Shown one piece after another: positions 27,785-37,541 of a stretch of 64,000 nt of DNA (positions are counted from its first letter, which is position 1; every line of letters starts with the position of its first letter). The translations under genes were made by a program, and so were the position numbers. The notes beneath the pieces were generated by a model, which saw only the letters and a list, made by a program, of their open reading frames with translations, made no database searches and had not been told where the DNA came from. The stretch is from an uncultured Flavobacteriales bacterium (lineage in GTDB: Bacteria; Bacteroidota; Bacteroidia; Flavobacteriales_D; Crocinitomicaceae): positions 1 to 64,000 of the forward strand of contig CAIZQH010000018.1 of the NCBI GenBank assembly GCA_903935095.1, written 5' to 3'.

Positions 27785-29092
27785 TTATTGGTAAATGGCG
27801 GTCAATCCCTCTTTAATTTGTTCTGCCGCGAAGGATAATTGCTCTGGGCTATGTGCGCTCGAAACAAATCCAACTTCATAACCACTCGGACCAAAATACA
27901 CGCCTCTATTTAAAAGAAAATGGTGAAGTTTATTAAAAGAAGTCATGTCAGCATCAATTTGGTCTGCAGCAGCAATGCGTTTTTTCCCATTGAAAGAAAA
28001 CCAAAAGATCGACCCGATACTCACTAATTCAACGGGTAACTGATGTGTATTTGCAAAGTTGTTGATTCCCTCAACAAATGTAGTCGTTTTCTTTTCAAGA
28101 TTTTCGTAGAAATTCTCTTGTGCACACAGCGATAATTGTGCGAGTCCAGCAGCCATCGCCACCGGATTTCCAGATAAAGTCCCCGCTTGATAAACTGGGC
28201 CGTCAGGTGAAACAAAAGACATTATCTCCCGCTTTGCCCCATAGGCACCAACAGGAAGACCCCCACCCATGATTTTACCATAAGTTACGATGTCCGGAGT
28301 AATGTTATAATATTCGGCAGCTCCACCAAACGCCACGCGGAATCCGGAGATGACTTCATCAAAAATCAATAAAATTCCATATTCTGTGCACAACGTGCGC
28401 AAAGCAGTTAAAAAACTCAAGTCTTGCAAAAGTAGTCCGTTATTTGCGGGAATAGGTTCAATGATGACACACGCAATTTCGTTGGAGAGCGTTTCGAAAC
28501 ACGTTTTTAGCGCGTCCAAATCATTCAAAGGGAGGACAATTGTTTCATTGGCAAAAGCTTCGGGAACGCCAGCGCTCGATGAGGTTCCAAAGGTCACTAA
28601 TCCACTTCCAGCTTTCACTAATAGCGCATCTACATGCCCGTGGTAACAACCATCGAATTTGACAATCTTTGTTTTGTTCGTATATCCACGAGCTAAGCGA
28701 ATAGCGGACATGACTGCTTCCGTTCCTGAACTGAGGAACCGTAACTTGTCTATAAATGGAATGCGATCCAAAATAAATTTTGCTAATTCACTTTCCTTTC
28801 GTGTTGGCGCCCCAAAACTTGCTCCGTTTTGCAAGGTGTCAACGACAGATTGAAAGATGCGTGGGTGATTGTGCCCATTAATTAAAGGTCCCCAACTCCC
28901 ACAAAAATCTAAAAATCGATTTCCGTCTTCATCCCATATTTCAGCTCCATTTCCTTTGGCAATGAACAAAGGCGTTCCCCCAACAGACTTAAATGCTCGT
29001 ACGGGAGAATTTACTCCGCCTGGAAAATAAGTTTGAGATTCTTGAAAGAGTTTTTCAGATGTGCTTCGATTGATGGAATGTTCGATCTTCAT
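27785..29092 (-). CDS. hemL: Glutamate-1-semialdehyde 2,1-aminomutase
   Basis: PLP enzyme of the C5 tetrapyrrole pathway that converts glutamate-1-semialdehyde to 5-aminolevulinate. The 435-aa protein has the family N-terminus (FPGGVNSPVRAFKSVGGTP), SSGTEAVMSAIRLARGYT, YHGHVDALLV, FDEVISGFRVAFGGA and the PLP lysine in TYGKIMGGGLPVGAYG. The closing segment GPSGYEVGFVSSAHSPE is also typical. It is divergent from kynU with a 42-nt gap that holds both promoters. Confidence 0.96.
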   Translation of the reverse strand: MKIEHSINRSTSEKLFQESQTYFPGGVNSPVRAFKSVGGTPLFIAKGNGAEIWDEDGNRFLDFCGSWGPLINGHNHPRIFQSVVDTLQNGASFGAPTRKESELAKFILDRIPFIDKLRFLSSGTEAVMSAIRLARGYTNKTKIVKFDGCYHGHVDALLVKAGSGLVTFGTSSSAGVPEAFANETIVLPLNDLDALKTCFETLSNEIACVIIEPIPANNGLLLQDLSFLTALRTLCTEYGILLIFDEVISGFRVAFGGAAEYYNITPDIVTYGKIMGGGLPVGAYGAKREIMSFVSPDGPVYQAGTLSGNPVAMAAGLAQLSLCAQENFYENLEKKTTTFVEGINNFANTHQLPVELVSIGSIFWFSFNGKKRIAAADQIDADMTSFNKLHHFLLNRGVYFGPSGYEVGFVSSAHSPEQLSFAAEQIKEGLTAIYQ

Positions 29093-29100
29093 TTCTTGCG

Positions 29101-29108
29101 TATATTTG
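29101..29108 (+). promoter_or_regulatory. -7 promoter box (TATATTTG) for kynU
   Basis: Exact TAnnTTTG, 26 nt before the kynU ATG; it lies downstream of the expected hemL transcription start, so the two transcripts overlap. Confidence 0.45.
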
Positions 29109-29116
29109 TCGTGCTA

Positions 29117-29124
29117 CAAAAGTA
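29117..29124 (-). promoter_or_regulatory. -7 promoter box (TACTTTTG) for hemL
   Basis: Exact TAnnTTTG on the minus strand, 24 nt before the hemL ATG, facing the kynU box. Confidence 0.45.
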
Positions 29125-29134
29125 ACAATAAAGG

Positions 29135-30415
29135 ATGGATAAGGTTTTTGAGAATAACTTGGAATTTGCACAAAAGATGGATCAACAAGATCCTCTTCAT
29201 GGTTTCCGTGATGAATTTTTGTTCCCTACTTTTCACAGTAAAAACCCCATCTATTTCACGGGGAACTCCCTTGGACTGCAACCGAAGAAGGCCGCGCAGT
29301 ATTTGCAAGAAGAATTAGCAGATTGGGCAAAATTTGGTGTGGAAGGCCACTTTTTGTCGAGACGCCCTTGGTTTTCGTACCATGAACAATTAACGGACAT
29401 GGCGGCAAAAGTAATAGGGGCATTGCCAATTGAAGTCGTGGTTACTCATTCGTTGACTACGAATTTGCATTTGTTGATGGCAAGTTTTTACCGTCCCGAG
29501 GGCAAACGAACGAAGATCATTTGTGAAGCAAAAGCATTCCCAAGTGATCAATACGCATTAGAATCGCAAGTTAAGATGCATGGCTTATCCATGGAACATC
29601 TTGTTGAAATTTCTCCGAGACCAGGAGAACAGCTGATTCATGAAGATGATATCTGCACGAAAATTTTAGAAGTGGGAGATGAATTAGCATTGGTCATGAT
29701 AGGCGGAGTGAATTATTATACCGGACAATTCTTTGATTTAGCGCGCATCACAAAAGCGGGACACCAAGTCGGAGCATATGTTGGATTCGATTTAGCACAT
29801 GCTGCAGGAAACATCAATCTTCAATTGCACGATTGGCATGTTGATTTCGCTGCATGGTGCGGGTATAAATACCTAAACTCATCTCCAGGAGGGGTATCGG
29901 GAATGTTTGTTCACGAAAAGCACGCATACAACAAAGACCTTCCGCGCTTGGCAGGATGGTGGGGACATAACAAAGAAGAACGGTTTTTAATGAAGCCAGG
30001 ATTCGACCCGCTTCCAGGTGCAGAGGGATGGCAATTAAGCAATGCACCGGTATTGGGAATGGCGGTTCATTTAGCCTCCTTGGAATTATTCGAGGCTGCG
30101 GGCATGAAACAAATTGGCGCTAAAAGAGATCAAATGACGGCATATTTAGAGTTCGTTATTCAGGAGATTTCTGCGCGAAATTCAGAAAAATGCACATTTG
30201 AAATCATCACACCAAGTGAAATTCATCGAAGAGGCGCACAGTTATCCATCATGGCACATGGCCAAGGCCGAAAACTATTCGATGCATTATCTGATTTAGG
30301 GGTCATCGCCGATTGGCGAGAACCAAATGTTATTCGTGTTGCACCAGCGCCCTTGTATAATTCATTTGAAGATTGCTATTGGTTCGGCGTTCATTTAGAA
30401 AAGGCTATTCAATAA
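29135..30415 (+). CDS. kynU: Kynureninase
   Basis: PLP hydrolase that cleaves kynurenine (or 3-hydroxykynurenine) to anthranilate (or 3-hydroxyanthranilate) and alanine. At 426 aa it has the family length. Visible features are YFTGNSLGLQPKKA near the start, WFSYHEQLTDMAAKVIGA, VVTHSLTTNLHLLMASFY, the PLP-contacting GFDLAHAAGN, and the Schiff-base lysine in CGYKYLNSSPGG. It works downstream of the tryptophan dioxygenase at 7762. The 3' end overlaps convergent purN by 11 nt. Confidence 0.95.
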   Translation: MDKVFENNLEFAQKMDQQDPLHGFRDEFLFPTFHSKNPIYFTGNSLGLQPKKAAQYLQEELADWAKFGVEGHFLSRRPWFSYHEQLTDMAAKVIGALPIEVVVTHSLTTNLHLLMASFYRPEGKRTKIICEAKAFPSDQYALESQVKMHGLSMEHLVEISPRPGEQLIHEDDICTKILEVGDELALVMIGGVNYYTGQFFDLARITKAGHQVGAYVGFDLAHAAGNINLQLHDWHVDFAAWCGYKYLNSSPGGVSGMFVHEKHAYNKDLPRLAGWWGHNKEERFLMKPGFDPLPGAEGWQLSNAPVLGMAVHLASLELFEAAGMKQIGAKRDQMTAYLEFVIQEISARNSEKCTFEIITPSEIHRRGAQLSIMAHGQGRKLFDALSDLGVIADWREPNVIRVAPAPLYNSFEDCYWFGVHLEKAIQ

Positions 30416-30980
30416 GAGCACTGCAAATCACCGATTCGATCACGCTTGGAAAATGTTTCATCTCTAATTTACGCACTTCCGTCTCGATATATTCTGGTGA
30501 GTCTGGGCTATTCAGCGAAACAGCAAATTGAGCCAACACTTTTCCTTTATCAAATTCTTCGTTGACCAAGTGAATGGTAATGCCCGAGAAATGCATATTC
30601 GATTCCGCCACTGCTTTGTGAACATGGGCTCCATACATGCCCTTGCCCCCAAAATTTGGCAACAAAGCTGGATGTATATTAATCATCCGATTTGGAAAGA
30701 GGTGAACAAGATCAGCAGGAACCTTTTTTAGAAATCCCGCAAGAATGATCCAATCGATTTGCTTTGCCTGACAGATGCGTAAATAGTCTTCAAAAACCAA
30801 GTTGGAAGAACTTTCAAACGCGATTTGTTGTGTTTTACAGTGCGCTTTCATTTCTGGATTTTCCACAGAAGAAAGGACGAGCGACACACTAATATCAGGG
30901 TGATTTTGGAAAAATTGCATGATATTATGGGCATTGCTGCCTTTTCCAGAAATAAATAGTGCGATTCGTTGATGTTTCAT
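30405..30980 (-). CDS. purN: Phosphoribosylglycinamide formyltransferase
   Basis: Third step of purine synthesis: transfers a formyl group from 10-formyl-THF to GAR. From the ATG at 30980 the protein is 191 aa. Motifs are ISGKGSNAHNI (phosphate loop), the catalytic Asn and His in INIHPALLP, and SGITIHLVNEEFDKG with the catalytic Asp; the usual VDxG is replaced by EEFDKG but the Asp is kept. An ATG seven codons upstream overlaps the promoter box at 30989-30996, so the later start is chosen. Confidence 0.93.
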   Translation of the reverse strand: MKHQRIALFISGKGSNAHNIMQFFQNHPDISVSLVLSSVENPEMKAHCKTQQIAFESSSNLVFEDYLRICQAKQIDWIILAGFLKKVPADLVHLFPNRMINIHPALLPNFGGKGMYGAHVHKAVAESNMHFSGITIHLVNEEFDKGKVLAQFAVSLNSPDSPEYIETEVRKLEMKHFPSVIESVICSALIE

Positions 30981-30988
30981 TCTATGCG

Positions 30989-30996
30989 CAAAGTTA
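30989..30996 (-). promoter_or_regulatory. -7 promoter box (TAACTTTG) for purN
   Basis: Exact TAnnTTTG with 8 nt to the chosen purN ATG, implying a leader of only a few bases. Confidence 0.5.
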
Positions 30997-31054
30997 AACA
31001 TCTGTTGGGATTCACGTGTAATGAAGACTTTTAAGTTGATAAATATTACTGATT

Positions 31055-31062
31055 TAGTTTTG
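31055..31062 (+). promoter_or_regulatory. -7 promoter box (TAGTTTTG) for acpP-fabF
   Basis: Exact TAnnTTTG with a TTG at 31036-31038 (16-nt spacing), about 55 nt before acpP. Confidence 0.5.
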
Positions 31063-31117
31063 TTAATTGGATGTTTGTTTTTTTCTTTGCAGGCTGAAAC
31101 CTTTAAATTAAGAAAAG

Positions 31118-31354
31118 ATGTCTGAAATCAAAGCTAAAGTTATCGCGATCATCGTGGATAAACTGAATGTTGAAGAAAGTGAAGTAACTAACGAAGCGAG
31201 CTTCACAAATGACTTAGGTGCCGATTCATTGGATACCGTTGAGTTAATCATGGAATTCGAGAAGCAATTCAATATTTCCATTCCAGACGATAAAGCAGAA
31301 GGGATCCAAACGGTTGGAGACGCTGTTGCTTATATCGAAAGTAATGTGAACTAA
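31118..31354 (+). CDS. acpP: Acyl carrier protein
   Basis: 78-aa acidic carrier of growing fatty acyl chains. The phosphopantetheine site is Ser37 in [15 protein letters not shown]. Length, charge and the C-terminal [12 protein letters not shown] are typical. It is followed 27 nt later by fabF, as in many bacteria, and then by rnc; the three form an operon behind one promoter. Confidence 0.98.
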   Translation: MSEIKAKVIAIIVDKLNVEESEVTNEASFTNDLGADSLDTVELIMEFEKQFNISIPDDKAEGIQTVGDAVAYIESNVN

Positions 31355-31381
31355 TATTTACTGAATCCAATTTAAACAGGC

Positions 31382-32635
31382 ATGCAATTAAAACGAGTAG
31401 TCGTAACTGGCCTTGGTGCATTGACACCAATCGGTAATAATTTGCAAGAGTATTGGGATGGATTGCTTGCTGGAAAAAGCGGTGCTGCACCCATTCAGCA
31501 ATTCGATGCCTCCTTATTCAAAACTCAGTTTGCCTGTGAGTTGAAGGGATTCAATGTAGAAGACCACATTGATAAAAAAGAAGCCCGTAAACTCGATCAA
31601 TTTTCGCAGTATGCCATAGTTACCGCAACGGAAGCTATGGCGGACTCTGCATTGATGGAGTCTAATCCAAATTACGACCGTATTGGGGTAATTTGGGGTT
31701 CGGGAGTCGGTGGACTTAAAACATTTCAAGAAGAAGCGCGCGAGTATTTCGCGGGCGATGGAACTCCTCGTTTCAATCCGTTTTTCATTCCAAAGATGAT
31801 CGCCGATATTGCTGCGGGACACATTTCCATTAAATTTGGATTGCGCGGACCCAACTACGTTTGTGTTTCGGCTTGCGCTTCCGCAACAAATGCCATTATT
31901 GATGCCTTTAACTTAATTCGTTTAGGGAAAGCAGATGCCATCGTAACAGGTGGATCAGAAGCTGGAGTAAACGAAATGGGAATGGGTGGATTTAATGCAC
32001 TCAAAGCATTGTCCACAAGAAACGATTCTCCAGAAACGGCCTCTCGTCCATTTGATTTGGATCGAGATGGATTTGTTTTAGGCGAAGGCTCAGGAGCACT
32101 TATTTTAGAAGAATACGAACACGCGATTAAACGCGGGGCTAAAATTTATGCCGAAGTTGTCGGTGGCGGAATGTCTGGTGATGCCTATCACATGACCGCT
32201 CCTCATCCAGACGGAATCGGTGCGAGAAACACCATGTTAGCAGCCCTTGAGGATGCAGAAATCACACCTGATCAAATTGATTACGTAAACGTTCACGGGA
32301 CATCTACTCCCTTAGGGGACATCGCTGAGGTTAAGGCGATTCAAGCTGTTTTCGGTGATCACGCATACAATATGAACATTAGTTCAACAAAGTCCATGAC
32401 AGGTCACTTATTAGGTGCTGCAGGCGCGATTGAAGCGGTTGCTTGTGTAATGTCTGTAAAGCATGACATCGTCCCTCCCACAATTAACCATTTTACGGAT
32501 GATCCAGGACTTGATCCAAAATTGAATTTCACCTTCCATACTCCACAAAAACGTACCGTGAATATTGCGCTTTCCAATACATTTGGATTTGGCGGACACA
32601 ACACGAGTATTATTGTCAAAAAATTTAATTCTTAA
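31382..32635 (+). CDS. fabF: Beta-ketoacyl-ACP synthase II
   Basis: Elongating condensing enzyme of type II fatty acid synthesis. The 417-aa protein has the Cys-His-His triad: Cys165 in VSACASATNAI, His near 305 in NVHGTSTPLGD, and His near 341 in SMTGHLLGAAG. The thiolase-fold C-terminus SNTFGFGGHN is present. It lies directly after acpP. Confidence 0.97.
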   Translation: MQLKRVVVTGLGALTPIGNNLQEYWDGLLAGKSGAAPIQQFDASLFKTQFACELKGFNVEDHIDKKEARKLDQFSQYAIVTATEAMADSALMESNPNYDRIGVIWGSGVGGLKTFQEEAREYFAGDGTPRFNPFFIPKMIADIAAGHISIKFGLRGPNYVCVSACASATNAIIDAFNLIRLGKADAIVTGGSEAGVNEMGMGGFNALKALSTRNDSPETASRPFDLDRDGFVLGEGSGALILEEYEHAIKRGAKIYAEVVGGGMSGDAYHMTAPHPDGIGARNTMLAALEDAEITPDQIDYVNVHGTSTPLGDIAEVKAIQAVFGDHAYNMNISSTKSMTGHLLGAAGAIEAVACVMSVKHDIVPPTINHFTDDPGLDPKLNFTFHTPQKRTVNIALSNTFGFGGHNTSIIVKKFNS

Positions 32636-32652
32636 GTGCCCTGAAACTCCCT

Positions 32653-33357
32653 TTGTTTTCAACTAAAAGAACAGAGGATGAGTTAAAAATCATTCGGTTC
32701 ATACTCAAACATTTTGGGTATAAGCCGGTAAATGTGTCGTTTTTTAAGCGAGCATTAACCCATAAATCCTTTTTACCTGAAGAAAAGCACGACTTTGCGA
32801 ATGAACGTTTAGAGTTCTTGGGGGACTCCATTTTGGATGCGGTAGTTGCTGAATTTCTTTATACAAAATATCCCGACGATGATGAGGGCTACTTAACCAA
32901 ATTAAAGTCCCGCATTGTCAACCGTAAATCCCTTGCAGCAATCGGAGAAAAAATGAATATCCGCAGCATGTTAATCTACAATCAAGCGAGAAGCATCAAC
33001 TTAGCGACCCTTGAAGGAAATGCTTTTGAGGCCATTATTGGTGCCATTTATTTAGATGGAGGATTTGAAAAAACGAAGAACGCGCTGATTAAGCAGGTAT
33101 TTCGTAATTATTTGAATTTTAATCAATTATTGTCCGAGGAGCTAGATTTCAAATCAAAGTTATTCATCTGGTGCCAAAAGAAAAAACTCCCCTTAGAATT
33201 TCAATTAGTTGAGGAAACACACTTAAATGGACAATGGAATTACGAGATGGCAGTGTTGGTAAATCGCACAGAATATGGCAGGGGGAAAGGTTTTTCAAAG
33301 AAGGATGCTGAACAAGCTGCGGCAAGAGAAACCTTGCAATTAATGGGAGAAATTTAA
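32653..33357 (+). CDS. rnc: Ribonuclease III
   Basis: Double-strand-specific endoribonuclease for rRNA and mRNA processing. It has the catalytic signature ERLEFLGDS at residues 51-59, the second acidic site in NAFEAIIGAIYLDGG, and a C-terminal double-stranded RNA-binding domain (about 160-234, ending GRGKGFSKKDAEQAAARETL). The frame has no ATG before the signature: the start must be non-ATG, either TTG at 32653 or CTG at 32641 (which would add KLPL). The distance from the fabF stop is 17 or 5 nt, so coupling is likely. Confidence 0.94.
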   Translation: MFSTKRTEDELKIIRFILKHFGYKPVNVSFFKRALTHKSFLPEEKHDFANERLEFLGDSILDAVVAEFLYTKYPDDDEGYLTKLKSRIVNRKSLAAIGEKMNIRSMLIYNQARSINLATLEGNAFEAIIGAIYLDGGFEKTKNALIKQVFRNYLNFNQLLSEELDFKSKLFIWCQKKKLPLEFQLVEETHLNGQWNYEMAVLVNRTEYGRGKGFSKKDAEQAAARETLQLMGEI

Positions 33358-33388
33358 TCAGATGCTAGCTTTGCGTTGATTTTTATTA

Positions 33389-33396
33389 TACTTTTG
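33389..33396 (+). promoter_or_regulatory. -7 promoter box (TACTTTTG) for the 75-aa protein
   Basis: Exact TAnnTTTG with TTTG at 33370-33373 (15-nt spacing), 19 nt before the ATG. Confidence 0.45.
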
Positions 33397-33415
33397 TTTC
33401 ACAAATTTCAAGATC

Positions 33416-33643
33416 ATGACAACAACAGAAATTATTTACGCGATTGGTGACCTGTTTCAATGGTCTTTTGGTTTTTTCGAATTCGTAGGAAATAACTTTA
33501 ATACGATGTTAATCATTTTAGGGTTTTTCGGTTTTGGGTATTGGATGAATTTACAGCGTAAAATGAGTGCAAAATCAAACGTTCCTGTTGATGTAAAAGA
33601 AAATGCAGGCTGGTACAAAAAAGAAAACCAAAAATTGAAATAA
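33416..33643 (+). CDS. Small membrane protein, DUF6341-like
   Basis: 75-aa protein with one membrane helix (about residues 27-44, NTMLIILGFFGFGYWMNLQ) after an amphipathic start, and a hydrophilic tail. The pattern, with a helix ending in YWM and a lysine-rich tail, resembles the short Flavobacteriia family DUF6341; this is recognition by eye. It has its own promoter and a strong terminator. Function is unknown. Confidence 0.65.
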   Translation: MTTTEIIYAIGDLFQWSFGFFEFVGNNFNTMLIILGFFGFGYWMNLQRKMSAKSNVPVDVKENAGWYKKENQKLK

Positions 33644-33661
33644 TAGTTCAATCTAAGATAT

Positions 33662-33692
33662 ACAAATGTCCGCATCATGCGGACATTTTTTT
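33662..33692 (+). terminator. Terminator after the 75-aa protein
   Basis: AAATGTCCGCA-TCA-TGCGGACATTT hairpin followed by more T. Confidence 0.9.
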
Positions 33693-33709
33693 TGCCTTAA
33701 ATTTTCCCG

Positions 33710-33741
33710 CAAAAAAAACAGACTCAAAGGAGTCTGTTTAA
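33710..33741 (-). terminator. Terminator after sdhB
   Basis: AACAGACTC / GAGTCTGTT hairpin with a short AAAG loop; on the minus strand it is followed by eight T. Confidence 0.9.
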
Positions 33742-33762
33742 TACGTATTTAAAAAGTGCTTT

Positions 33763-34527
33763 TTATGCTTTTGTCAAAGCGCCTTTTAAAAATTCTCTAT
33801 TCATACGTGCAATGTTCTCAATGGAGATTCCTTTTGGACATTCAATTTCACAAGCACCAGTATTTGTACAATTCCCGAATCCTTCTTCATCCATTTGACG
33901 AACCATGTTTAATACACGGTCAGTTGCTTCCACTTTTCCTTGAGGCAATAAGGCATACTGAGACACTTTAGCTCCAACAAACAACATGGCAGAACCGTTT
34001 TTACATGAAGCGACACAAGCTCCACATCCTATGCATGCAGCAGCCTGAAATGCCTTGTCTGCGTCAGCTTTAGCGATTGGAATAGCATTGGCGTCCATTG
34101 TGCGCCCAGATGTATTGACAGAGACAAATCCACCTGCTTGTTGAATACGGTCAAACGCACTGCGATCAACCATCAAATCTTTGATGATTGGAAATGCACG
34201 AGATCTCCATGGTTCAACATAGATGGTATCCCCATCTTTAAACTTGCGCATGTGTAATTGACATGTTGTGTTACCTGAGTCTGGACCGTGTGCGCGACCA
34301 TTGATGTACAATGAACACATTCCACAGATTCCCTCGCGACAATCATGATCAAATGTAATGGGTGATTGTTTCTCATTTATCAATTGTTCGTTCAATTGAT
34401 CCAACATCTCTAAGAAAGAGCTATCCGTAGAAACATTATTTAATGAATAGGTTTCTAATGCCCCTTTGGCATTTGAATTTTTCTGTCTCCAGATTTTCAA
34501 GGTGATATTAATGAACTTAGAAGCCAT
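33763..34527 (-). CDS. sdhB: Succinate dehydrogenase/fumarate reductase iron-sulfur subunit
   Basis: 254-aa electron-transfer subunit of complex II. The N-terminal ferredoxin domain holds the [2Fe-2S] cysteines in [11 protein letters not shown] plus a later Cys (TTC); the C-terminal part holds the [4Fe-4S] and [3Fe-4S] cysteines in [11 protein letters not shown] and [12 protein letters not shown]. It passes electrons from SdhA to the membrane quinone site. It is last in the sdhCAB operon, 14 nt after sdhA. Confidence 0.97.
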   Translation of the reverse strand: MASKFINITLKIWRQKNSNAKGALETYSLNNVSTDSSFLEMLDQLNEQLINEKQSPITFDHDCREGICGMCSLYINGRAHGPDSGNTTCQLHMRKFKDGDTIYVEPWRSRAFPIIKDLMVDRSAFDRIQQAGGFVSVNTSGRTMDANAIPIAKADADKAFQAAACIGCGACVASCKNGSAMLFVGAKVSQYALLPQGKVEATDRVLNMVRQMDEEGFGNCTNTGACEIECPKGISIENIARMNREFLKGALTKA

Positions 34528-34541
34528 AATGTCTTTCTTAA

Positions 34542-36554
34542 TTATTTGTAATTTCTGTCTGCTATTTTGATAAACTCGTAATTCAACTCTTCTTTATGAA
34601 GCGTGGATTGTTTAGAATCTGACCCTTGGTATTCCCAAGCTGCTACGTATTTGAAGTTTTTGTCATCTCGTAACGTTTCGCCTTCAGCGTCTTGGTGTTC
34701 TTCACGGAAGTGACCGCCACACGATTCTTCACGGTGAAGCGCATCCACGGCCATTAATTGACCTAATTCAATTAAATCCGCAACACGCATTACTTTTTCC
34801 AATTCAGGATTCATTTCGTCAGAACTACCAGGTACATATACGTCTTTGTAAAACTCTTCACGCAATAATCCAATTTCTTCAATCGCTGCTTTTAAGCCTT
34901 GCTCATTTCGAGCCATACCGACCTTGTTCCACATGATTAATCCTAATCGCTTGTGGAAGTGATCTACGGATTTGGAACCGTTGTTATTTAAGAAACGATC
35001 AATACTTTCTTTTACTTCGTTTTCTGCTGCTTCAAATTCAGGCCCATCAGTTGAAATTTTTCCTGTGCGGATTTCATTGGATAGATAATCTGAAACAGTA
35101 TATGGGGCTACGAAATAACCATCTGCCAATCCCTGCATTAATGCCGATGCCCCAAGTCTATTTGCTCCGTGCTCAGAGAAATTCGCCTCTCCTGTCACAA
35201 AACATCCTTCGATGGTGCTTTGTAAGTTATAATCAACCCAAACGCCACCCATAGTGTAGTGAACAGCTGGATAAATTTTCATCGGTGTTTCGTACGGATT
35301 TTCATCGGTGATTTTCTGATACATTTGAAACAAGTTCCCGTATTTTTCCTCAATCCATTTTTTACCTAATTCAATCATGCGCTCTTCCGTAGGCTCATGA
35401 TCCCCTAAAGCATATGCTGCCTGCTTTCCTTTGTTTTTAATTTCAGAAGAAAAATCTAAGTAAACACCTTCGTTTGTATCGTTTGCTTCAATTCCACATC
35501 CGGCGTCACAACGTTCTTTCGCTGCGCGGGAAGCAACATCGCGTGGAACTAAGTTCCCGAATGCTGGATAACGTCTTTCTAGGAAGTAATCTCTTTCTTC
35601 TTCCGTGATTTGAGTGGGCTTTAATTGCCCTGCTCTAATGGCTTCAGCATCTTCTTTTTTCTTAGGAACCCAAATTCTACCTGAGTTTCTTAAGGACTCA
35701 GACATCAAGGTTAATTTCGATTGATTAGTTCCGTGAACCGGAACACATGTTGGGTGAATTTGAACAAAACATGGATTAGCGAATAACGCTCCTCTTTTGT
35801 GAACTTTCCAAGCTGCGGAAACATTGCTTCCCATGGCATTAGTTGAAAGAAAGTACACATTTCCATAACCTCCTGAGGCAATCACCACTGCATGTGCAGA
35901 ATGACGCTCCAATTCACCGGTAACTAAGTTGCGTGCAATAATTCCACGCGCTTTTCCGTCGATTTTAACCAAGTCCATCATTTCATGACGGTGATACATT
36001 TTCACGCGACCTAAGCCAATTTGACGAGACAATGCTGAATAAGCACCTAACAATAATTGTTGTCCAGTTTGTCCAGCGGCATAAAACGTACGTTGAACTT
36101 GTGTCCCACCAAATGAACGGTTATCTAATAATCCACCATATTCACGTGCAAAAGGAACTCCTTGAGCCACACATTGGTCGATGATGTTGCCAGAAACTTC
36201 CGCTAAACGGTGAACGTTTGCTTCGCGTGCGCGGTAATCACCACCTTTAATGGTGTCATAAAACAAGCGGTAAACAGAGTCGCCATCGTTTTGATAATTC
36301 TTTGCTGCATTGATTCCACCTTGTGCCGCAATCGAGTGCGCACGACGCGGGGAATCCTGAAAACAAAACGCTTTCACATTGTATCCCATCTCTCCTAGAG
36401 ACGCAGCAGCCGATGCTCCGGCCAATCCTGTTCCAACAACAATCACGTCAATCTTTGGACGGTTATTGGGAGCAACCAATTTCATGTGATTTTTGTGGTT
36501 TGTCCACTTATCAGCAATTGATCCTTCTGGAATTTTTGAGTTTAATTTTGACAT
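34542..36554 (-). CDS. sdhA: Succinate dehydrogenase/fumarate reductase flavoprotein subunit
   Basis: 670-aa catalytic subunit that oxidises succinate to fumarate with covalently bound FAD. FAD-binding [12 protein letters not shown] is near residue 40, the FAD-linking His in [18 protein letters not shown], the second nucleotide segment in [14 protein letters not shown], the active-site [11 protein letters not shown], and the late [14 protein letters not shown]. Length and insertions fit the type found with a single cytochrome b subunit. It lies between sdhC and sdhB. Confidence 0.97.
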   Translation of the reverse strand: MSKLNSKIPEGSIADKWTNHKNHMKLVAPNNRPKIDVIVVGTGLAGASAAASLGEMGYNVKAFCFQDSPRRAHSIAAQGGINAAKNYQNDGDSVYRLFYDTIKGGDYRAREANVHRLAEVSGNIIDQCVAQGVPFAREYGGLLDNRSFGGTQVQRTFYAAGQTGQQLLLGAYSALSRQIGLGRVKMYHRHEMMDLVKIDGKARGIIARNLVTGELERHSAHAVVIASGGYGNVYFLSTNAMGSNVSAAWKVHKRGALFANPCFVQIHPTCVPVHGTNQSKLTLMSESLRNSGRIWVPKKKEDAEAIRAGQLKPTQITEEERDYFLERRYPAFGNLVPRDVASRAAKERCDAGCGIEANDTNEGVYLDFSSEIKNKGKQAAYALGDHEPTEERMIELGKKWIEEKYGNLFQMYQKITDENPYETPMKIYPAVHYTMGGVWVDYNLQSTIEGCFVTGEANFSEHGANRLGASALMQGLADGYFVAPYTVSDYLSNEIRTGKISTDGPEFEAAENEVKESIDRFLNNNGSKSVDHFHKRLGLIMWNKVGMARNEQGLKAAIEEIGLLREEFYKDVYVPGSSDEMNPELEKVMRVADLIELGQLMAVDALHREESCGGHFREEHQDAEGETLRDDKNFKYVAAWEYQGSDSKQSTLHKEELNYEFIKIADRNYK

Positions 36555-36567
36555 AATCCTGTTTTTC

Positions 36568-37473
36568 CTAATGGTTCATGTAAATAATTACGGGAATAAT
36601 TGCGAACAAGAAAGGCACGACAATACTGAAGGCCATCCCAATTTTCTTAATAATCGGCGTATAAAGGGGGTGATTCAATCCTAATGACTGAAAAGCAGAG
36701 GCAAATCCGTGCCACAAGTGGTATCCCAAAACCAACATGGAAATCACGTAAAAAAGGACACCAAATAACGCGCTGGAATTACTTTTATCAAAGAATGTCA
36801 TCACAACGGTATGCAAATCTTTGTATCCTTCTCCGATTTTTACCCCTGAAGTAATGTCGTAAAATTCGTGTTTGTTTTTAATCTCAAATAATTTTTGTTC
36901 TTGTCCAGTACTTGGGTCCTTCACTTTGAATTGCTGGTAAGTACCATTCGTATTTAAATAATGTGTGACTTCGATGGGCTTAGTGATCATTTCGCCGGTT
37001 GCCGGATTTTGTCCAACGGGATAATCCACCGTTTTTACTAATGAGTGCAAGGGAATTTCTTCCGTAATTTTCGCTTTCCACCAAAAATTCGCCATGTGCG
37101 TAGCTAGGAACACCAAAATCAAAGTTCCTAAAATCGCCATATTTCTAGAGGCTGTTCCCGAGTTAGCTTTTGGATTATTGTACGCGTAGCTAACTGGGCG
37201 CGCTTTTTTGTTTTGAATGGTCAACATAATTCCGTCAACAGCATGAATGATTAACGCGATGTACGTAACATAAGACAAGACTTTAATGAATAAATTATGC
37301 CCCATGAAGTAAGCATATTCATTGAAGGCACGACGTCCTTCCTCACCTGTTTTGAAAATTAGTTGTAGGTTGCCGAGTAGGTGGCCTACAAGGAAAGTAC
37401 ATAAGAACAATCCCGTCAACGCCATGAAGTATTTCTTAGCGATGGATGATTTAAATAATACAGAGTTACTCAT
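36568..37473 (-). CDS. sdhC: Succinate dehydrogenase cytochrome b subunit
   Basis: 301-aa membrane anchor with five likely helices (around 15-35, 62-85, 107-128, 225-248 and 275-298), as in the diheme type B complex II of Bacteroidota and epsilon-group bacteria, where one protein replaces SdhC plus SdhD. Candidate heme histidines are in [32 protein letters not shown] and [10 protein letters not shown]. The long soluble insertion between helices three and four (about 130-220) is larger than I would expect. It is first in the operon. Confidence 0.93.
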   Translation of the reverse strand: MSNSVLFKSSIAKKYFMALTGLFLCTFLVGHLLGNLQLIFKTGEEGRRAFNEYAYFMGHNLFIKVLSYVTYIALIIHAVDGIMLTIQNKKARPVSYAYNNPKANSGTASRNMAILGTLILVFLATHMANFWWKAKITEEIPLHSLVKTVDYPVGQNPATGEMITKPIEVTHYLNTNGTYQQFKVKDPSTGQEQKLFEIKNKHEFYDITSGVKIGEGYKDLHTVVMTFFDKSNSSALFGVLFYVISMLVLGYHLWHGFASAFQSLGLNHPLYTPIIKKIGMAFSIVVPFLFAIIPVIIYMNH

Positions 37474-37496
37474 AATTGTTAACCATTAATGTGATG

Positions 37497-37504
37497 CAAA
37501 GTTA
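37497..37504 (-). promoter_or_regulatory. -7 promoter box (TAACTTTG) for sdhCAB
   Basis: Exact TAnnTTTG on the minus strand, 23 nt before the sdhC ATG. Confidence 0.5.
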
Positions 37505-37541
37505 CTTCTAACTAACAAGAAAAAGGGAATTTTCTCTCTAT

